Notes: generated by a model not told the origin, from the letters alone. Shown: positions 12,456-28,723, numbered from the stretch's first letter. The stretch: 64,000 nt of DNA from Henckelia pumila (GCF_033568475.1 NC_133122.1:145590861-145654860), one strand, 5' to 3'. Numbers and translations: made by a program.

Positions 12456-13701
12456 TGATAGGTGTGTTTTAGTTGCATATTTTAATGAAGTTTTACTGTC
12501 GTTTAGCATGCATTTATTTAGTTGATTTAAGTATTTTGTTCTTATTTTATTTATCATGTCTGCATAACATACTCCTGGATTTATTGTGTAGTACGTCGCA
12601 TTTTACTGGAAAAAAGAGAAATTGAAGAACAAAAGATGAAGCTGCGCAACAAGAGAGGAAAAGATGGAAAAGCTATTGCGCAAGAGAAGAATTACGGAGC
12701 AGCAATGATCCAAAAATCATTTTTAATTTTATGGAGCTTCAAATCCAATCTCCACCGTTCAGAATGAAATTCAAGATGTTTTGAAACTGCTGTCCAAATT
12801 TCAACTCAATTCGACGGCTAGATCTCCGTATATAAATTTTTAAAAATCGCTGCTCGCTGGGAGAAAAGTTGCTCGCTCGATCTGCAACATTTTGCAGATC
12901 GAGCGGCCAAAAAAGTATGAAAACAGTATGTTCGGAAATTTTTGCTTGCTCGATCTGCAACATCTTGCCGATCGAGCGAGACGTGCTGTTCGGGAAAAAA
13001 TCTGTAATTTAGGAATTTTTATTATTAAGGGCTCTATCCTTAATTAAAAATATATCTCGAATTTTAGAGTGAGATATTGATTGGAGACGGCTGAAGAACA
13101 CAGAGAAAACATCTGGCAGCTAGGTTCTATCTTCTCTGTTTTTAGATTTTAATCTTTCTAGTTTTTATTCTTGGTTGAGGAAGACGAACCCTTGATTTTA
13201 TTTATCTTGTGAGATTCAGATTTTTATTGTTTGATTTTTATCGAGTATCAAGAGTTGTTCTGGTTTATTTCATGCTTGTGTGTTTGATTATTAGATTGAT
13301 CACCTGATAATTCTTTCGTACTATCTACTGCTAAATTAGAATTCAAATCCGTAATTGTTTGAACCATCTAATTTGTGAAGCAACTATGATTAATATTTTC
13401 TGCTGTTGAATTTGTTAACTCGTAGGAACAACAATTGACTAGATTAAATACAACCGCTGGTGTATGTGTTGTCTAGATTTATCAGTTTTACTAGTTTGAA
13501 TGCTACCGTGGATTTAAATCTAGATTGATGTTATCGGGTTAATTTATTGGTAAGAGTTAATTTAGAATGCTATTTTCTAGTTAACTAAATTTAAGGTGAA
13601 ACAAGAATTAAATTTCCAATGATGAATATTCGATGTGAATTAATTATTTTTAGGAAATCGATAATCGAGTGAATGTTATGTACGTGAGCTTTTTATATAA
13701 C
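12456..13701. mobile_element. 1.25-kb insert in the transposase gene, LTR-like, class uncertain
   Basis: The insert splits the transposase reading frame exactly between two 53-bp direct repeats, so it is certainly inserted DNA. It opens TGATAGGTGTG and has no open reading frame of note. It contains a duplicated hairpin, CTCGATCTGCAA at 12876-12887 with its complement at 12892-12903, and a second form at 12948-12960/12965-12977. Just before its right end is an extra partial copy of the flank (ACGTGAGCTTTTTATATA). The base make-up and the opening TG resemble a solo LTR of a Gypsy-type element, but no ordinary 5-bp duplication is found. A solo LTR or a repair-mediated insertion are both possible. 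Confidence 0.6.
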
Positions 13702-13754
13702 ACAGATATGTTGCCAATGCACGTGAGCTTTTTATATATATTGGTCTCAGATTG
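13702..13754. repeat. 53-bp direct repeat, right copy
   Basis: Second copy of 12403-12455. It continues the upstream reading frame of the transposase (ACNLRPIYIKSS...), whereas the left copy continues the downstream frame. Confidence 0.85.
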
Positions 13755-13990
13755 CATGCCTCAAATTTTGGCAAGTAACTTAGCTTCAAAACCCTATCAT
13801 GCCTATCCAATTGAACTGTCTCAAAAATTGCATCTTCAACATCTTCAATACTCACATTACTCTCATCAATAGATATAGCATGTCATCCCGAATTACTTCC
13901 ATCACACAGTGAATATTTATGTTCACTGTCAGCCTTCCACTCGCCACCAAAATTAATTAAGATTTGAATCCTATCTCGGTCCACAAAATC
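13755..13990 (-). pseudogene. Mutator-like transposase, N-terminal fragment
   Basis: On the minus strand this reads VDRDRIQILINFGGEWK, then DSEHKYSL, a stop after DGSNSG, then VQLDRHDRVLKLSYLPKFEACN, which joins the repeat at 13702-13754. This is the ubiquitin-like or PB1-like N-terminal segment common in plant MULE transposases. A poor acceptor-like TTGTAACAG precedes it near 13990, so an upstream exon may be missing or lie in the 14-kb region. It is separated from the rest by the 1.25-kb insert. Confidence 0.75.
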
Positions 13991-14029
13991 TGTTACAAAA
14001 AATAAAAGAATAATAAATAACCAATTGAA

Positions 14030-14430
14030 AATTAATCAACTAATCGAATGCTATTAACCAACTTTAATATAAATCTTAACCTACTGAAATACAACCAACC
14101 GATTTTATTCTTGCAACCGACTGTAATATATAACTAAACCGACTGAAATAAATGTTTCAACAAACTGAATGACATATCAAGTTACTCTTCCACTCAACCA
14201 TCAAAATTAATTAAAATATGAATCAAAGCTCAGTTCACAAAATATATTTTTAAAATAAAATAATAATAAATAACCTATTAAAATTAACCAACTAATTGAA
14301 TGTTAATACCCGTCTGTAATATATGGTTTAACCTACTGAAAGGTAACCAACTGATTTAATGCTTTCAACCGACTGTATTATATAATGTAACTGACTGAAA
14401 TAAATATTTCAATAAAATTAATATGTCAAA
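14030..14430. repeat. Degenerate short-unit repeat array, right block
   Basis: Repeated variants of AACCGACTGTAATATA, AACCTACTGAAATA and AACCAACTGATTTAATGC are visible. They match the arrays at 1-330, 931-1052 and 10500-10737, so the repeat flanks or fills several introns or edges of the same Mutator-like element. From 14430 to 14726 I see only AT-rich sequence and a purine-rich AGAAGAAG stretch. Confidence 0.6.
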
Positions 14431-14726
14431 TTACTTGATAAATGGATAACCCAAAAACATGAAAAATAAATGAACAAAAAAAATACCTTATCTTCCAATC
14501 ATCCTATGAAAAAACATTTTGTGATAATGATAATTTCACTAAGCTTTGGTTTTCATCTACATTTATTTGGAGAGAAGAAAATGAAGAGGTTGAGAATGCT
14601 ACAAATTAAATGAAGATTGAGAGTGAAATATGGGAGAAAAAAAAATAAAAAATGCCGATGAACCAGAAGAAGAAAAAAGCGACCAAGAATGAGGAGCAAG
14701 AAGAATGAATCCGTTGTGATTTTGGT

Positions 14727-15002
14727 GGGCCAAAACTCTATTAGAGATTAATTAAACTTAATATTAAATATTAATTTAAATAAGTCTATTCACCCAAAAA
14801 AAAATGTGCGGAGCCTTTAAACTTAAAATTTTTTTGTGTGGGGGTCATTTTTGCAAATGGCCCGGGCCAAAACCCTATTAGATATTAATTAAACTTAATA
14901 TTAAATATTAATTTAAAATAGGTCTATTCACCCAAAAAAAAATGTGCGGAGCCTTTAAACTTAAAATTTTTTTTGTGTGGGGGTCATTTTTGCAAATGAC
15001 CC
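14727..15002. repeat. 137-bp tandem duplication
   Basis: Two adjacent copies begin GGGCCAAAAC (14727 and 14864) and run through TTAATATTAAATATTAA, an A run, ATGTGCGGAGCC and TTTTTGCAAATG. They differ by a few bases. Function is unknown. Confidence 0.9.
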
Positions 15003-15967
15003 TTGAGCTCTTACATTTGCTTGCTTGAACGATTGCTTTTTTTTGGAAATATTATTATCTTATTTGAGTTAATATTTTTGCATTTAAAATAGCTGAATAC
15101 CTAGATTTTGATAACTTAAAAAAAATTAAGCGCATTAAACATATATAGGATTAATTGCATATATCATTCTTGTGAAAATCTCAAGATTATAAAAAAATTT
15201 TATGAAAAAATAATGATATATTAAGGAAATGTTTGCAATCACTAAAATTAAAGTGATTGTTAGATTTTGGTTTTAAAAAATCACTTTAATTTGTGTGTTT
15301 TTTAAACCCCAAATTATGTGTTTACTTATGCTTAACTTAATTGAAATCCAAAAGCTAGTCATACGGTGATTATGTTTTTTCAAATGTGATTCTAATAAAA
15401 AGATCAATGTTAAAATCACTCTAATCACTTATTTATTAAACATTACCCAACTTTGATTTTTAGATTTTCACATTTGTTTTCAAAAAACATTATCAACTTT
15501 TCATTTTTTTAAAATTTTTTATAATCTATAAATTTAATCACTTCTACAAAATTATAATCTTTTGCAAACACTCCACAACTCTCTTAATTTTCAAATTTTG
15601 AGCACATATATCTTCATGTTTTCAAAATTTGAGCATTCATCCATTGCAATAGCGGAGTTGAGATTAAAAAGCTACCCAGGCTAAAATTTTAAATTTCGGA
15701 ATCCTTTATTTTTTTTAATCGAGTCACCCGAGATAATATCAAATTAATCCAAAAATTTATAATATATATATATATATAAAATTTTAAAAAAATTAGCCCG
15801 ATGACTAAACATGTGGCTCCTCCACCACTCTCCCTTGTCTGTACGTGTTTTCAGGAGTGTTTCTTCTCAAAATTTGAAGACACAAGGAGTTCACAATTAT
15901 AAGAGATTTTCAGTAATCTCGTGGTTTCACATGTGTAATGTATGCAATTAGCTCAACATGTATATAA
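15003..15967. other. AT-rich intergenic DNA
   Basis: Very AT-rich with homopolymer runs and a TA microsatellite near 15761-15778. I see no gene, RNA or clear element. Confidence 0.5.
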
Positions 15968-16470
15968 TGTTTTTATAACCGGATCTATGATCAAACTGGT
16001 CTACATTAAAAAACGTTTCAATCGGTCGAAGCATTTTAATCGAACGGTCGAACCGAAAAACCGTTTATATAATATAATATATATTTTAAAAAGCTAAAAG
16101 ATGTACATAATTAGAAGAGAAAAATATATTTATCATGGTTTGAAACTAAATAAATGTATAAATATATTCAAAATTAAAATATCAATTAGAGTTATATATT
16201 TTTTTAAATAATAAATTATTTAATTAAAAAATATAGTATTACTAAAATTATATTTTTAACGCAAAATAAATTCCAAAAAATCATGTATATACATGACAAA
16301 ATAAAATATTAAATTTAAGGTTTGAAAATTCAGAAAAATTAATTTTTCAAATTTTTTTTAAAAAAATCGAAAAACATGTTCAACAGGTTGAACAGTTTGG
16401 GGTGTTCCAAATCAGACTTGTGACCAATTTTCGGTCGAACCGGCATATTCGGTCCGATTTTGAAAACACT
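15968..16470. repeat. Foldback (MITE-like) repeat, degenerate
   Basis: The left end TGTTTTTATAACCGGATC and the inverted right end AGTGTTTTCAAAATCGGACC are imperfect inverted repeats, each followed inward by GGTCGAACCG-type motifs. The middle is AT-rich and non-coding. This form of terminal sequence is common in small non-autonomous DNA elements of eudicots (inference). Confidence 0.5.
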
Positions 16471-16640
16471 ACATCTATAAACAAAATACAATAAATCACA
16501 TACAAAACATCATTCATTTGTTTTGTTTTGTTTTTTTTTTTTTTAAAAAACAAACCAACAATTAATTATATCTATAAAAAATCAAAAAAAATTTAATCAA
16601 ACTTATTTGCTAACTATCTCCACAGTATCAAGAGATAGGG

Positions 16641-16999
16641 AAAATTTTTCGGTTTAGTCCTAAATTTTATGAGTCATTTTCGGTTCAGTCTCAAATGAAT
16701 TTAATGAGTCAACTTAGTTTCAAACGTTTTAATATGTTTTCCAATTTGGTTTTCCATCAATTGGAAAGTTAAAAACAGACGAGAAACTTGGTAACGCACC
16801 TTCGTATCAAAGTTTCTCTCCCAAAATTCTCAAATCATTCCGTCCTAATTTTTTCTCTCCAAATCTTCTTCTTCGCCGCAGTCACTCATCGCTGCCGAAG
16901 TCCTCTGTCGAACCACGCTCAACACCGCTGTCACTCTCCAAATTAATTTGGGACTGAACCGAAAATGACCCATAACATCTAAAACTAAATCGGGATTTT
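16641..16999. repeat. Foldback repeat with long inverted ends
   Basis: GAGTCATTTTCGGTTCAGTC near 16671 is inverted as GGACTGAACCGAAAATGACC near 16950, and outer ends TTCGGTTTAGTCC and ACTAAATCGGG also pair. The middle holds a pyrimidine-rich segment with CTTCTTCTTCGCCGC. No reading frame is supported. Confidence 0.6.
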
Positions 17000-17970
17000 G
17001 AGTGTTAAGAGACATACCCAATTAGCCAATTCGATTAGCAGAGTATTTGCCTGATCCGTACTACACTCGGGTAAAGCTTTTGTGTCGGCCGTGTAATCGT
17101 AATTTTTTCTTCAAAATTATCTTTGGTTGTTAGTATCCAAACGTTAATTGAGGTGGTGTTTGAGATAGTTTATAACAAGCAATTTTCAGTTTTTTCTTAA
17201 CAAAATTTTCAAATTTTTATTAAGAAAAAAATGAGAAGTATTTTTTAGATACTCTTCCAAACTACCTAATAACACTCGTGACCTTCGCCAGCTGTTGATT
17301 TAGTTTATGATGAGATATTTTTATGTATTGAGATATTTTTTGCACATGTTTACTATTTCTCACTAGTTTGCATACTTTTGAGATTCTAGTCGTTTGCATG
17401 AATTTTAATTTGTTCGAGTACTTTTTAGAATTTTAACATGCAATCGATTTTTATTATGCATTAAATTTTATGAAAATATATTTTAAGTATAGTTGCATAT
17501 ATATAATATATATATATATATAAAATGCCTCGAGTATCGATTGTTTCAACAATCCATTTCTTCAAATTCTGAATTATATATATATATAAAACAATATAAT
17601 TTGTTGTATTATCTCTGAATAAGATCTTACAAGGTTATGTCAATTCAACCCAATTCATTAAAAATATATTAATTTTTGTTTTAAAAATATTACTTTCATG
17701 ATCATGACGATCATACTCGATAAATACTCTGTACATGCGTACTATGACCTTGCCATGTAAAATATGAACAGTATCATCATAAAATAAAATAAAATAGAAT
17801 TGGAATTTTTACAATACCAAAAAAGAAAAAGAAAAAGAAATATATATATATATTTTTTTGAGAGAAAAGAAAAATATATTTGTATAAAACTAATACAAAG
17901 ATTGGAATTTAATGCCCAATTTAAGCGGGCAGCGTGGGTCAGCGAGGAGAGAGGGCAATTTATTATTGCA

Positions 17971-21649
<3,679 letters not shown>

Positions 21650-21870
21650 TCAAGATATGGCCCCTCGGGCGCGCCTGTTCCGTTGCGCCTTCTCTAATGT
21701 GTTGGAATTTTGTATCATGTGGAGACCTTTAAGTTTTCATCATTGGTTCAAAGGCTTACCATATGCTCTTATCATGTGCCCAAGCCCGACCACGGCGATA
21801 TCGGGATAATTTCATCTTACCTTTACATTACTATCCCAATGATGTATTTAAGAGTGAGAATTTATCAATA

Positions 21871-22855
21871 TTTGTGGGGTTCAGTGAAAAAATAATAGGA
21901 CCCACAGTTATTGATAGATTTCAACCCTTGAATTTGCATGGAGACAGTGTCTGTACAGGTAGGATTTCACTTACCGATACTGTGGATTTTCGGGTCCAAA
22001 CAGGCGATTTGATAGGTTGGGAAATCCCGATCCTATTAATTGAATTGATAGTTCTGGTTTCATTTCCGATTCCAGTCAACCGTAGGTCTCGGCTAAAGGG
22101 GGCTTAGGAGTTAAAAGGTAGATCCTTGATTTTTTGAAAGATTCAAAATTTTTTCAATCAAGAATGGTTAATAGGTTATATAGAATATTTTAATTCTTGG
22201 AATTTAAAAAAAAAAGAAGAAGAAGAAAAACTTAAAATTTTGAATTAAAGCGTAAAATGACAAAAATTTTAATTTGAAAAAAAATAATTAGAACTAAAAT
22301 GTAATTATACATATATAAAGAAACAAAAACAGCAAAGCTTATACTTTTTCAAGTTACATCACATTTGTGGGGTTTGGTGAAAAAACAATAGGACCCACAG
22401 TTATTGATAGATCTCAACTCTTGAATTTACATTGAAATAGTGTCTGTTCAAGTAGGATCTCACTTATCGATACTGTGGATTTTTGGGTCCAAACAGGTGA
22501 TTTGATAGGTTGGGAAATCCCGATCCTATTAATTGAATTGATAGTTCTGGCTTCATTTCCGATTCCAGTCAACCGTAGGTCTCGGCTAAAGGAGGGGGCT
22601 TAGGAGTTAAAAGGTAGATCCTTGATTTTTTGATAGATTCAAAATTTTTTCAATCAAGAATAATTATATAGAATATTTTAATTCTTGGAATAAAAAAAAA
22701 AAAGAAGAAGAAGAAGAAGAAGAAGAAGTTAAAATTTTGAATTAAAGCGTAAAATGACTAAAATTTTAATTTGAAAAAAATGATTAGAACTAAAATGTAA
22801 TTATACATATATAAAGAAACAAAAACAGCAAAGCTTATACTTTTTCAAGTTACAC
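21871..22855. repeat. 493-bp tandem duplication downstream of PLSP1
   Basis: Two copies start TTTGTGGGGTT (21871 and 22364) and end with a CTTTTTCAAGTTACA stretch. They differ by scattered substitutions and by the length of a GAA tract (short in copy 1, about six units in copy 2 near 22711-22728). The open stretch in copy 1 is disrupted in copy 2, so it is not a gene. The start lies about 220 bp after the PLSP1 stop, possibly within or just past the 3' UTR. Confidence 0.9.
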
Positions 22856-23049
22856 GTAAAGGAATAAAACATATATAGTTTCTCTCTCAACGAAAAAAAA
22901 AAATTTGGTTTCTAGAACCATCATGTTATACATGATTAATTTTGTTTTTTCAATTTCATTTTGATGAATTGAAATAAACTGTTTTTTAAGAGAGAGATGT
23001 GAGTTCGAACCCATGTAAAAGCGAAAAAATCTTACATTTCAGTTCACCT

Positions 23050-23505
23050 CACTGAGTTTGGATGCATAAAAAATGAAATTTGGAATTGGATTTGGATTTG
23101 AATTTGGATTTGAAATTGGAATTAAAATTGAATTTTAAATACATGAAATTTGAATTCCATTTTGGTGTTTGACAGAAAGTTAAAATATATTTTGGAATTT
23201 GATAGTATAAATTTTATATAAATGATGTTATGTAAAATTTTTTTTGAAGAAAACTTAAAATTTATAACTAATGTATATACATTTATTATTAAAAATAATT
23301 TAATTATTTTTATAAATCTAAATCCCATGAAATCCCATGAAATCCGACCAGTTTTATAAGGATTTCACTTATTTAAATGAAATCATATGAAATCCCATCA
23401 AATACCAATACCGTTTTAAAATCCCAATTTACCAAACACTAAAACGGTATTTTCAATTCCAAATCCCACCAAATCCCATGTAAATCCGTGATTTCAAACA
23501 CAGTG
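23050..23505. repeat. Foldback (MITE-like) repeat with AAATCCCA motifs
   Basis: The left end CACTGAGTTTGGATGC pairs with the inverted right end CACTGTGTTTGAAATC, and inside both ends lie runs of GGATTTGG or CCAAATCCCA. The middle is AT-rich. A related partial copy with the AAATCCTA/GGATTTCATG motifs is at about 30149-30312. Confidence 0.6.
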
Positions 23506-24187
23506 TTAATCTTGTAAAAATTAATTTTGTTCAATATATTACCTCTTGCGGGTTGAGAAAAAGGCGTGCTTCATTGAAACTGTGGAGATGGGGCAAGCGC
23601 CAGACATTTTATTCCATATGGATCAAACAAATCACAAAAGAATTTATCACCCGACTATATATGCATATCTTCATCTATTTTTTTTTTTTTTTTTAGGAAA
23701 ATTTTTAATCCAATACAAATAGTTTTATTAAGAATGCATCTCATGACTCGGGGATAGAATCCGTTCCTCGAGAAAGAGTTCATTAGCTTCATTAGCTGAC
23801 GCTTTTCAACAGGTGTCTAATTATTAGGGGTATAATCGAATCAAGTTAAATTCTTGAATGTTTGAGTTGGCTTGTTTATAATCGAATTGATTTCGAACTT
23901 TATTTAACGAATATATTCATAGCTCATGAGCTTATTCGAATTTTTATCGAACTTAATAAATATAAATTATAAATTTAAATGTTCATTAAATTCATTAAAA
24001 ATTAAAATTTATATTTAGAAAAAAATATAATTCTTATTAAAATTTTTTATTATTATTCTAATACATCAATTCATTAAATTTTTAAATATTTTTCATAAGT
24101 GAAAGTATAAAATTTATAAATCAAATATCAAAATTATAATTTTCTAAGAGCTGACTCACGAATATGTTCACGAGCTAAAATTAAAGT

Positions 24188-24362
24188 CACTTGTGAAATA
24201 GTCTCACAGATTTATTCGTGAGACAATTTGACTCAATCTATATTAAACTAGTGAAAAATAATATTTTTGACATAAAAAATGATATTTTAATTTTCATCAG
24301 TCGGTTCGGATCAAATTGGATATCGGTTCCATAACATTAACCGTGAGATATTCTCATAAGTG
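24188..24362. repeat. GTCTCA foldback element, copy 1
   Basis: The ends CACTTGTGAAATAGTCTCAC and the inverse of GTGAGATATTCTCATAAGTG pair over about 20 bp. Between them are ATTCGTGAGACAATTTG and an ATGATATTTT core. It is one of five related copies in this window. Confidence 0.65.
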
Positions 24363-25064
24363 TTTTTCTGTTTTGTTTCTGAAAATCGATTGGTTGATCG
24401 TGGGTCATGAGATTAATAAGTTGGGTAACACAGCTCAAATATTAGATGTTTTTATTAATATTTAAACTTTATTGCATGCATTTTAAAGAGCAAGCTTAGT
24501 TCTTAGCCTGTCTTGTCTTTATTCCTTTGCTTTTATGTTCTGAACTTTTGACTACTTTTGGGAATATAATAAAATTTAATGCAAGTCCAACAGCTCCACC
24601 ATTGATATTTCAACAATAACAAATATTTCCACTAAACATAATTATAATGATTAATTAAATCACGCGCAATTTATCTATATAGTTACTCCCAATTAATTAA
24701 TAATCCCTCGCCAGGACGACGCTAGCTCGAATTAATTAATCAAAATCTCACTCATTTATTATTACTTTGTTTCTTCCCACTAATATTTGTCATATTATAA
24801 AAATACTATCACTCCACGAGCCGTCTTAAAAAAATTACAACTTTTTGGGAAATTGATTATTTTAATATATATGGCAACATAGCTAAGCTAGAGACCACAT
24901 TTTTATTTAGACCTTAGATCAAATACCTGTATATTCATTCCATTATAAGTTGAATTTGCATGTTCTTGCAGCCTAAGGTTTCCTCAACTTTATGATTAAC
25001 GCGCACACACACATATAATCGTCGAATTATATATATGTTTGTAATGAGCTCATGTTGAAAACGA

Positions 25065-25226
25065 TTTTAAGAGTATGTCTCTTATGAGTGCATATATTCA
25101 ACTCGATATATATTTACAATGAAAAATGATATTTTTTAAACAAATAATACTTTTTCATGTCAAGTCGGGTTGTGTCGGAGATATGTCTCATAAAATTAAA
25201 CACTTGAGACGGTCTCATAAAAATTT
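25065..25226. repeat. GTCTCA foldback element, copy 2
   Basis: The left end TAAGAGTATGTCTCTTATGA and right end TTGAGACGGTCTCATAAAAA form imperfect inverted repeats around the same AATGATATTTTT core as in the other copies. Confidence 0.6.
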
Positions 25227-27825
25227 TTTTTATTTAAAAATATATTGTACTTAATTTATGGTCGGTGGTATTTGTGTAGCAGCATATATAGTTTAATTTT
25301 ATGCACGTGTCCAACAAAAAGGTATAAATAATATATAGGACGTAGTATCCTATACTAAGAATTTTTAAAGTTGATGAAATTCTTTTAGCACTAAATATTG
25401 CCCACCTCAAAGGACTTGCATTATAATATTAATTGGTCTTTCAAATGTGCTTGTTTAATTAATTAATTTGGTGCCAAAACACAACCCTCTGCAAATATAT
25501 ATGTCTCATGCATGCGCATTCTTCAAGCTATATTTTCAATACATCTTAGATTTTATGGTATATGATATTTGATTAGTATATTTTGCTCGAAGCTAATTAA
25601 TTTATCTAAGGTTTTATATCATATTATATATATATGATAGTTTTTTATTTGATCGCGCGAAATGAGTTGAATGATTGCTGGAATTGCTTACAAGCGATCA
25701 ATCGAGCGTTTGAATAAATCAGTAAGTTATATTTCTTCTTCATGCTAATTAATGTTTTACTTGTGTTTTTTTCTATGAATATATGTATTTAAAGTTGAAT
25801 CAATGTCCTAAAAAGATTTATTGACTTGTGAATTTTAGACAACTCTCGAGTCTCAACATAATAATTAGTTTATCGTTAAAATATTGATTGATCACATGCA
25901 GTAATGAGTAATATATATACTTTTAGTCTTTAATCTAAATGTATATATACTGCTAAAATTAACCTCAGTTTCACGTCCTTGAAAATGATATCATGAAGGT
26001 GGGTTTAATTACTTTCAATTAATTGTTAACTATTAAGACGAATGCTTTATACAAGATAAAGTTTAAACGTCATATATAATCTTTCAAAAATAATCCCAAC
26101 CACAACTAAAGTAGAAGAAATCAAATCGTGCAAGGTTGTTTAGTTTCCAAAATCATCACGGCATATAACTAACCAAGTCAAAAACAATATCCTATAATTT
26201 TAATTTAAGTAGAAAATAAAATAATTTTTCCTTGCATATATGCACCATGTTCTATTTTAAAAATAATATTAAAAATTTATTTAAATATGTAATCTTTTAC
26301 TATTTTATTAAATGTGAGTAACATATATTAATAACCACGCGTCTTTGACGTCATGACGATTTTTCACCATTTTTTCCTTTTATACCCCTACCTTCTCTCA
26401 CACCCCATCTTGAAATAAAATCCCTCAAACTCTATTTGTATCTCATTTCTCCTACCTTTTTTCTCTCAAGTGCTGGCATTCATGAATCATGAGTGATCAT
26501 GACAACAATTTTTTTCTTCAAAAAAATTTGAAAAAAAAAAAATCTACAACACAAAAAAATAAGGATAACGAGGTTCAGACGATCTGAAAACTTGTAAATT
26601 AAAGCCCCTAAGTTAATTATTATATGACGCATGCGACGTGTGCGCGTGTCGTCCACTAGTTATATATAGTTAGCGAGTGAGGAATATAGAAATGGCCATG
26701 CATGTTTTTACTTTCATAGAAAAGATCGCTCTCTGTTGCGTTAGCTTACCCAAAAAAAGCGGAAAAAAAATTAAATGAATGTGATTTTATCCTTATCGAG
26801 TTCTTGATTGAATTCGCCTTTTTTGTTAAATCACTGTATTTGAACAATAATGCAACAAAAGGTGGTGTTGATTGAAATCTCGACCCAACATTTCGAAATC
26901 TACAGATTCCTGTTTAAAGCAAATCAATAATGGATCTGCTACTGACCCATCAGAGCAAAAGATCAAAAATGATGATGATGATAATTAATAATCATTTGAT
27001 TGCAATCAAATAATAATATATAATATTAATAGTAAAGGAAATGAAGAATCAAATTCCAAACTAAGCTTCTCTCTTCATTGGTATTCTGAAAAAACGCTAG
27101 GCGGTAGATAGACGGTCAACTGTCGGCTGCTGCCTAACACTTAATTAGGCTGTTAAACTGTTTTTTAGGTTATATCTTATCTTTAATTCTTCTTGTTTTT
27201 CATCTCCATATTTCTCCAACACTTCTTCTGTATTGAATTTAAACTCAAAATACGTGACATGTTCCTCTTCAATTTAAACTCAAAAACCATGACATTTCCC
27301 GGCCCCTTCTTCATCGGATACAATTTTGTTTTGTTTTATTTTGTTTTTGTTTTGTTTTTTTTTTTTGTGACTTCTCTTGCATCTTTAACATTTGTTTTAA
27401 CATTTTAATCTCGACCACTAACAATCCAATCGTGTGTCATAATTGCTTTACTAACAAGTAGCATATCCACTCATTTTTCTGTTTGTATTATCTTCTTGCT
27501 GATGATATTTATATTAAATTAAACATACACTAATTTTTTTATTTTTTTAAATTTTGAATCGGATTTTTAAAAATATATTTAATCCGCTTGCGTAGATTTC
27601 GAGTCGCTTAGACGACTGATTTATGCGACAACAAACCTAGTTGGAGGCGTTGGCTTTGTAAAAATGGGGACGATGAATGGCGTCCACCATCTAGGTACCA
27701 CTTAGACAAGTCTTTTAGAACATTGCTATGACATCTATGAACCTCGATTAAAAAAATTATGACAAAATCAAAGATTTATGTAAAGCAAAACCCACAAGGC
27801 CACAATGCGTTCGTGTTCCGACAAA

Positions 27826-27895
27826 ATATATATATATATATATGTATATATATATGTATATATTTATTTATATTATATATATAAAGGGTTGTATA
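27826..27895. repeat. AT microsatellite
   Basis: A run of TA dinucleotides with TATGTATATA interruptions. It is simple sequence with no other signal. Confidence 0.85.
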
Positions 27896-28289
27896 TATAG
27901 AAAGGTTATAAACCCATAATTTTATATTGGGTCGGTGATATCGGGTAATTATATATATTCAACGCAAATTACGCTCTCATATCACTTACCCGTGAAAAAA
28001 ATACCCTAAAATGTAATTTAAACTAGCTAGCTCTTCATCACTTCGCACCCAAATTAAACTACCACATTTGCTTTTCAAATTTCCGTCCAAGTTAAAAATG
28101 ATATTGTGGAGGTATTTAGGTCACACCTTCAGTTGACTGCTGCATGATGCAAATTGATTCATCTTTATTAATATATATTTAACTATCTCAAAAGTAAACA
28201 ATATAAATATTTATATCCAAGATTGTTTGATGATAATATTTAACTGAAATATTAATGTCAACAAATAAATTTGATCATGATGATTAAAC

Positions 28290-28474
28290 ACAAAAATTTC
28301 TCTGAGACAGTCTCGAGGGTCAATTTTGTGAGACAAATCTATTACTTGGGTTACCCATGAAACAATATTACCTTTTATATCGAAGATATTTTTTTTTTAT
28401 TGTAAATATGAAAAAAGTTAACTTATCTCACAGATAAATATATGTGATACCGTCTCACAATAGACATACTCTTG
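28290..28474. repeat. GTCTCA foldback element, copy 3
   Basis: Holds GAGACAGTCTCGAGGGTCAA and TTTTGTGAGACAAATC on the left and GATACCGTCTCACAATAGAC on the right, with an AT-rich middle. It shares the internal TTTTGTGAGAC segment with copies 4 and 5. Confidence 0.6.
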
Positions 28475-28567
28475 ATTGAATCTTTATTCAAAATTTTGAT
28501 CAAAATTTATCATTAGGCAAGGAGAATATTCTTGTTTTAAACTGTATCATAATCACAAAAAATTCTA

Positions 28568-28723
28568 TAAGATTGTCTCACGGGTTAATTTTGTGAGACG
28601 AATATCCGACCAGACGACACTGATCATGAAAAATATTTTTTTATATAAAAATATTACTTTTTTTTTATTGCAGATATGAATCGGATCGACCTTTCACGAA
28701 TATAGACCCGTGAGACCGGCTTA
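28568..28723. repeat. GTCTCA foldback element, copy 4 (best preserved)
   Basis: The left end TAAGATTGTCTCACGGGT and the inverse of the right end, TAAGCCGGTCTCACGGGT, match at all but three of 18 positions. The inside begins TAATTTTGTGAGACGAATAT. At 156 bp with no coding capacity it fits a MITE. Confidence 0.75.

Noticed and set aside
1..14430. CRISPR-like array from the repeated ACCGACTGAAATA motif
   Set aside because: The units are degenerate and irregularly spaced, in a plant genome, with no cas genes.
17800..17970. Upstream extension of the PLSP1 frame
   Set aside because: It has no ATG (would need TTG) and its residues come from AT-rich simple sequence; ATG at 17971 fits the family start.
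21710..22107. Open frames after PLSP1
   Set aside because: They lie in the first unit of a tandem duplication and are broken in the second unit; no protein family.
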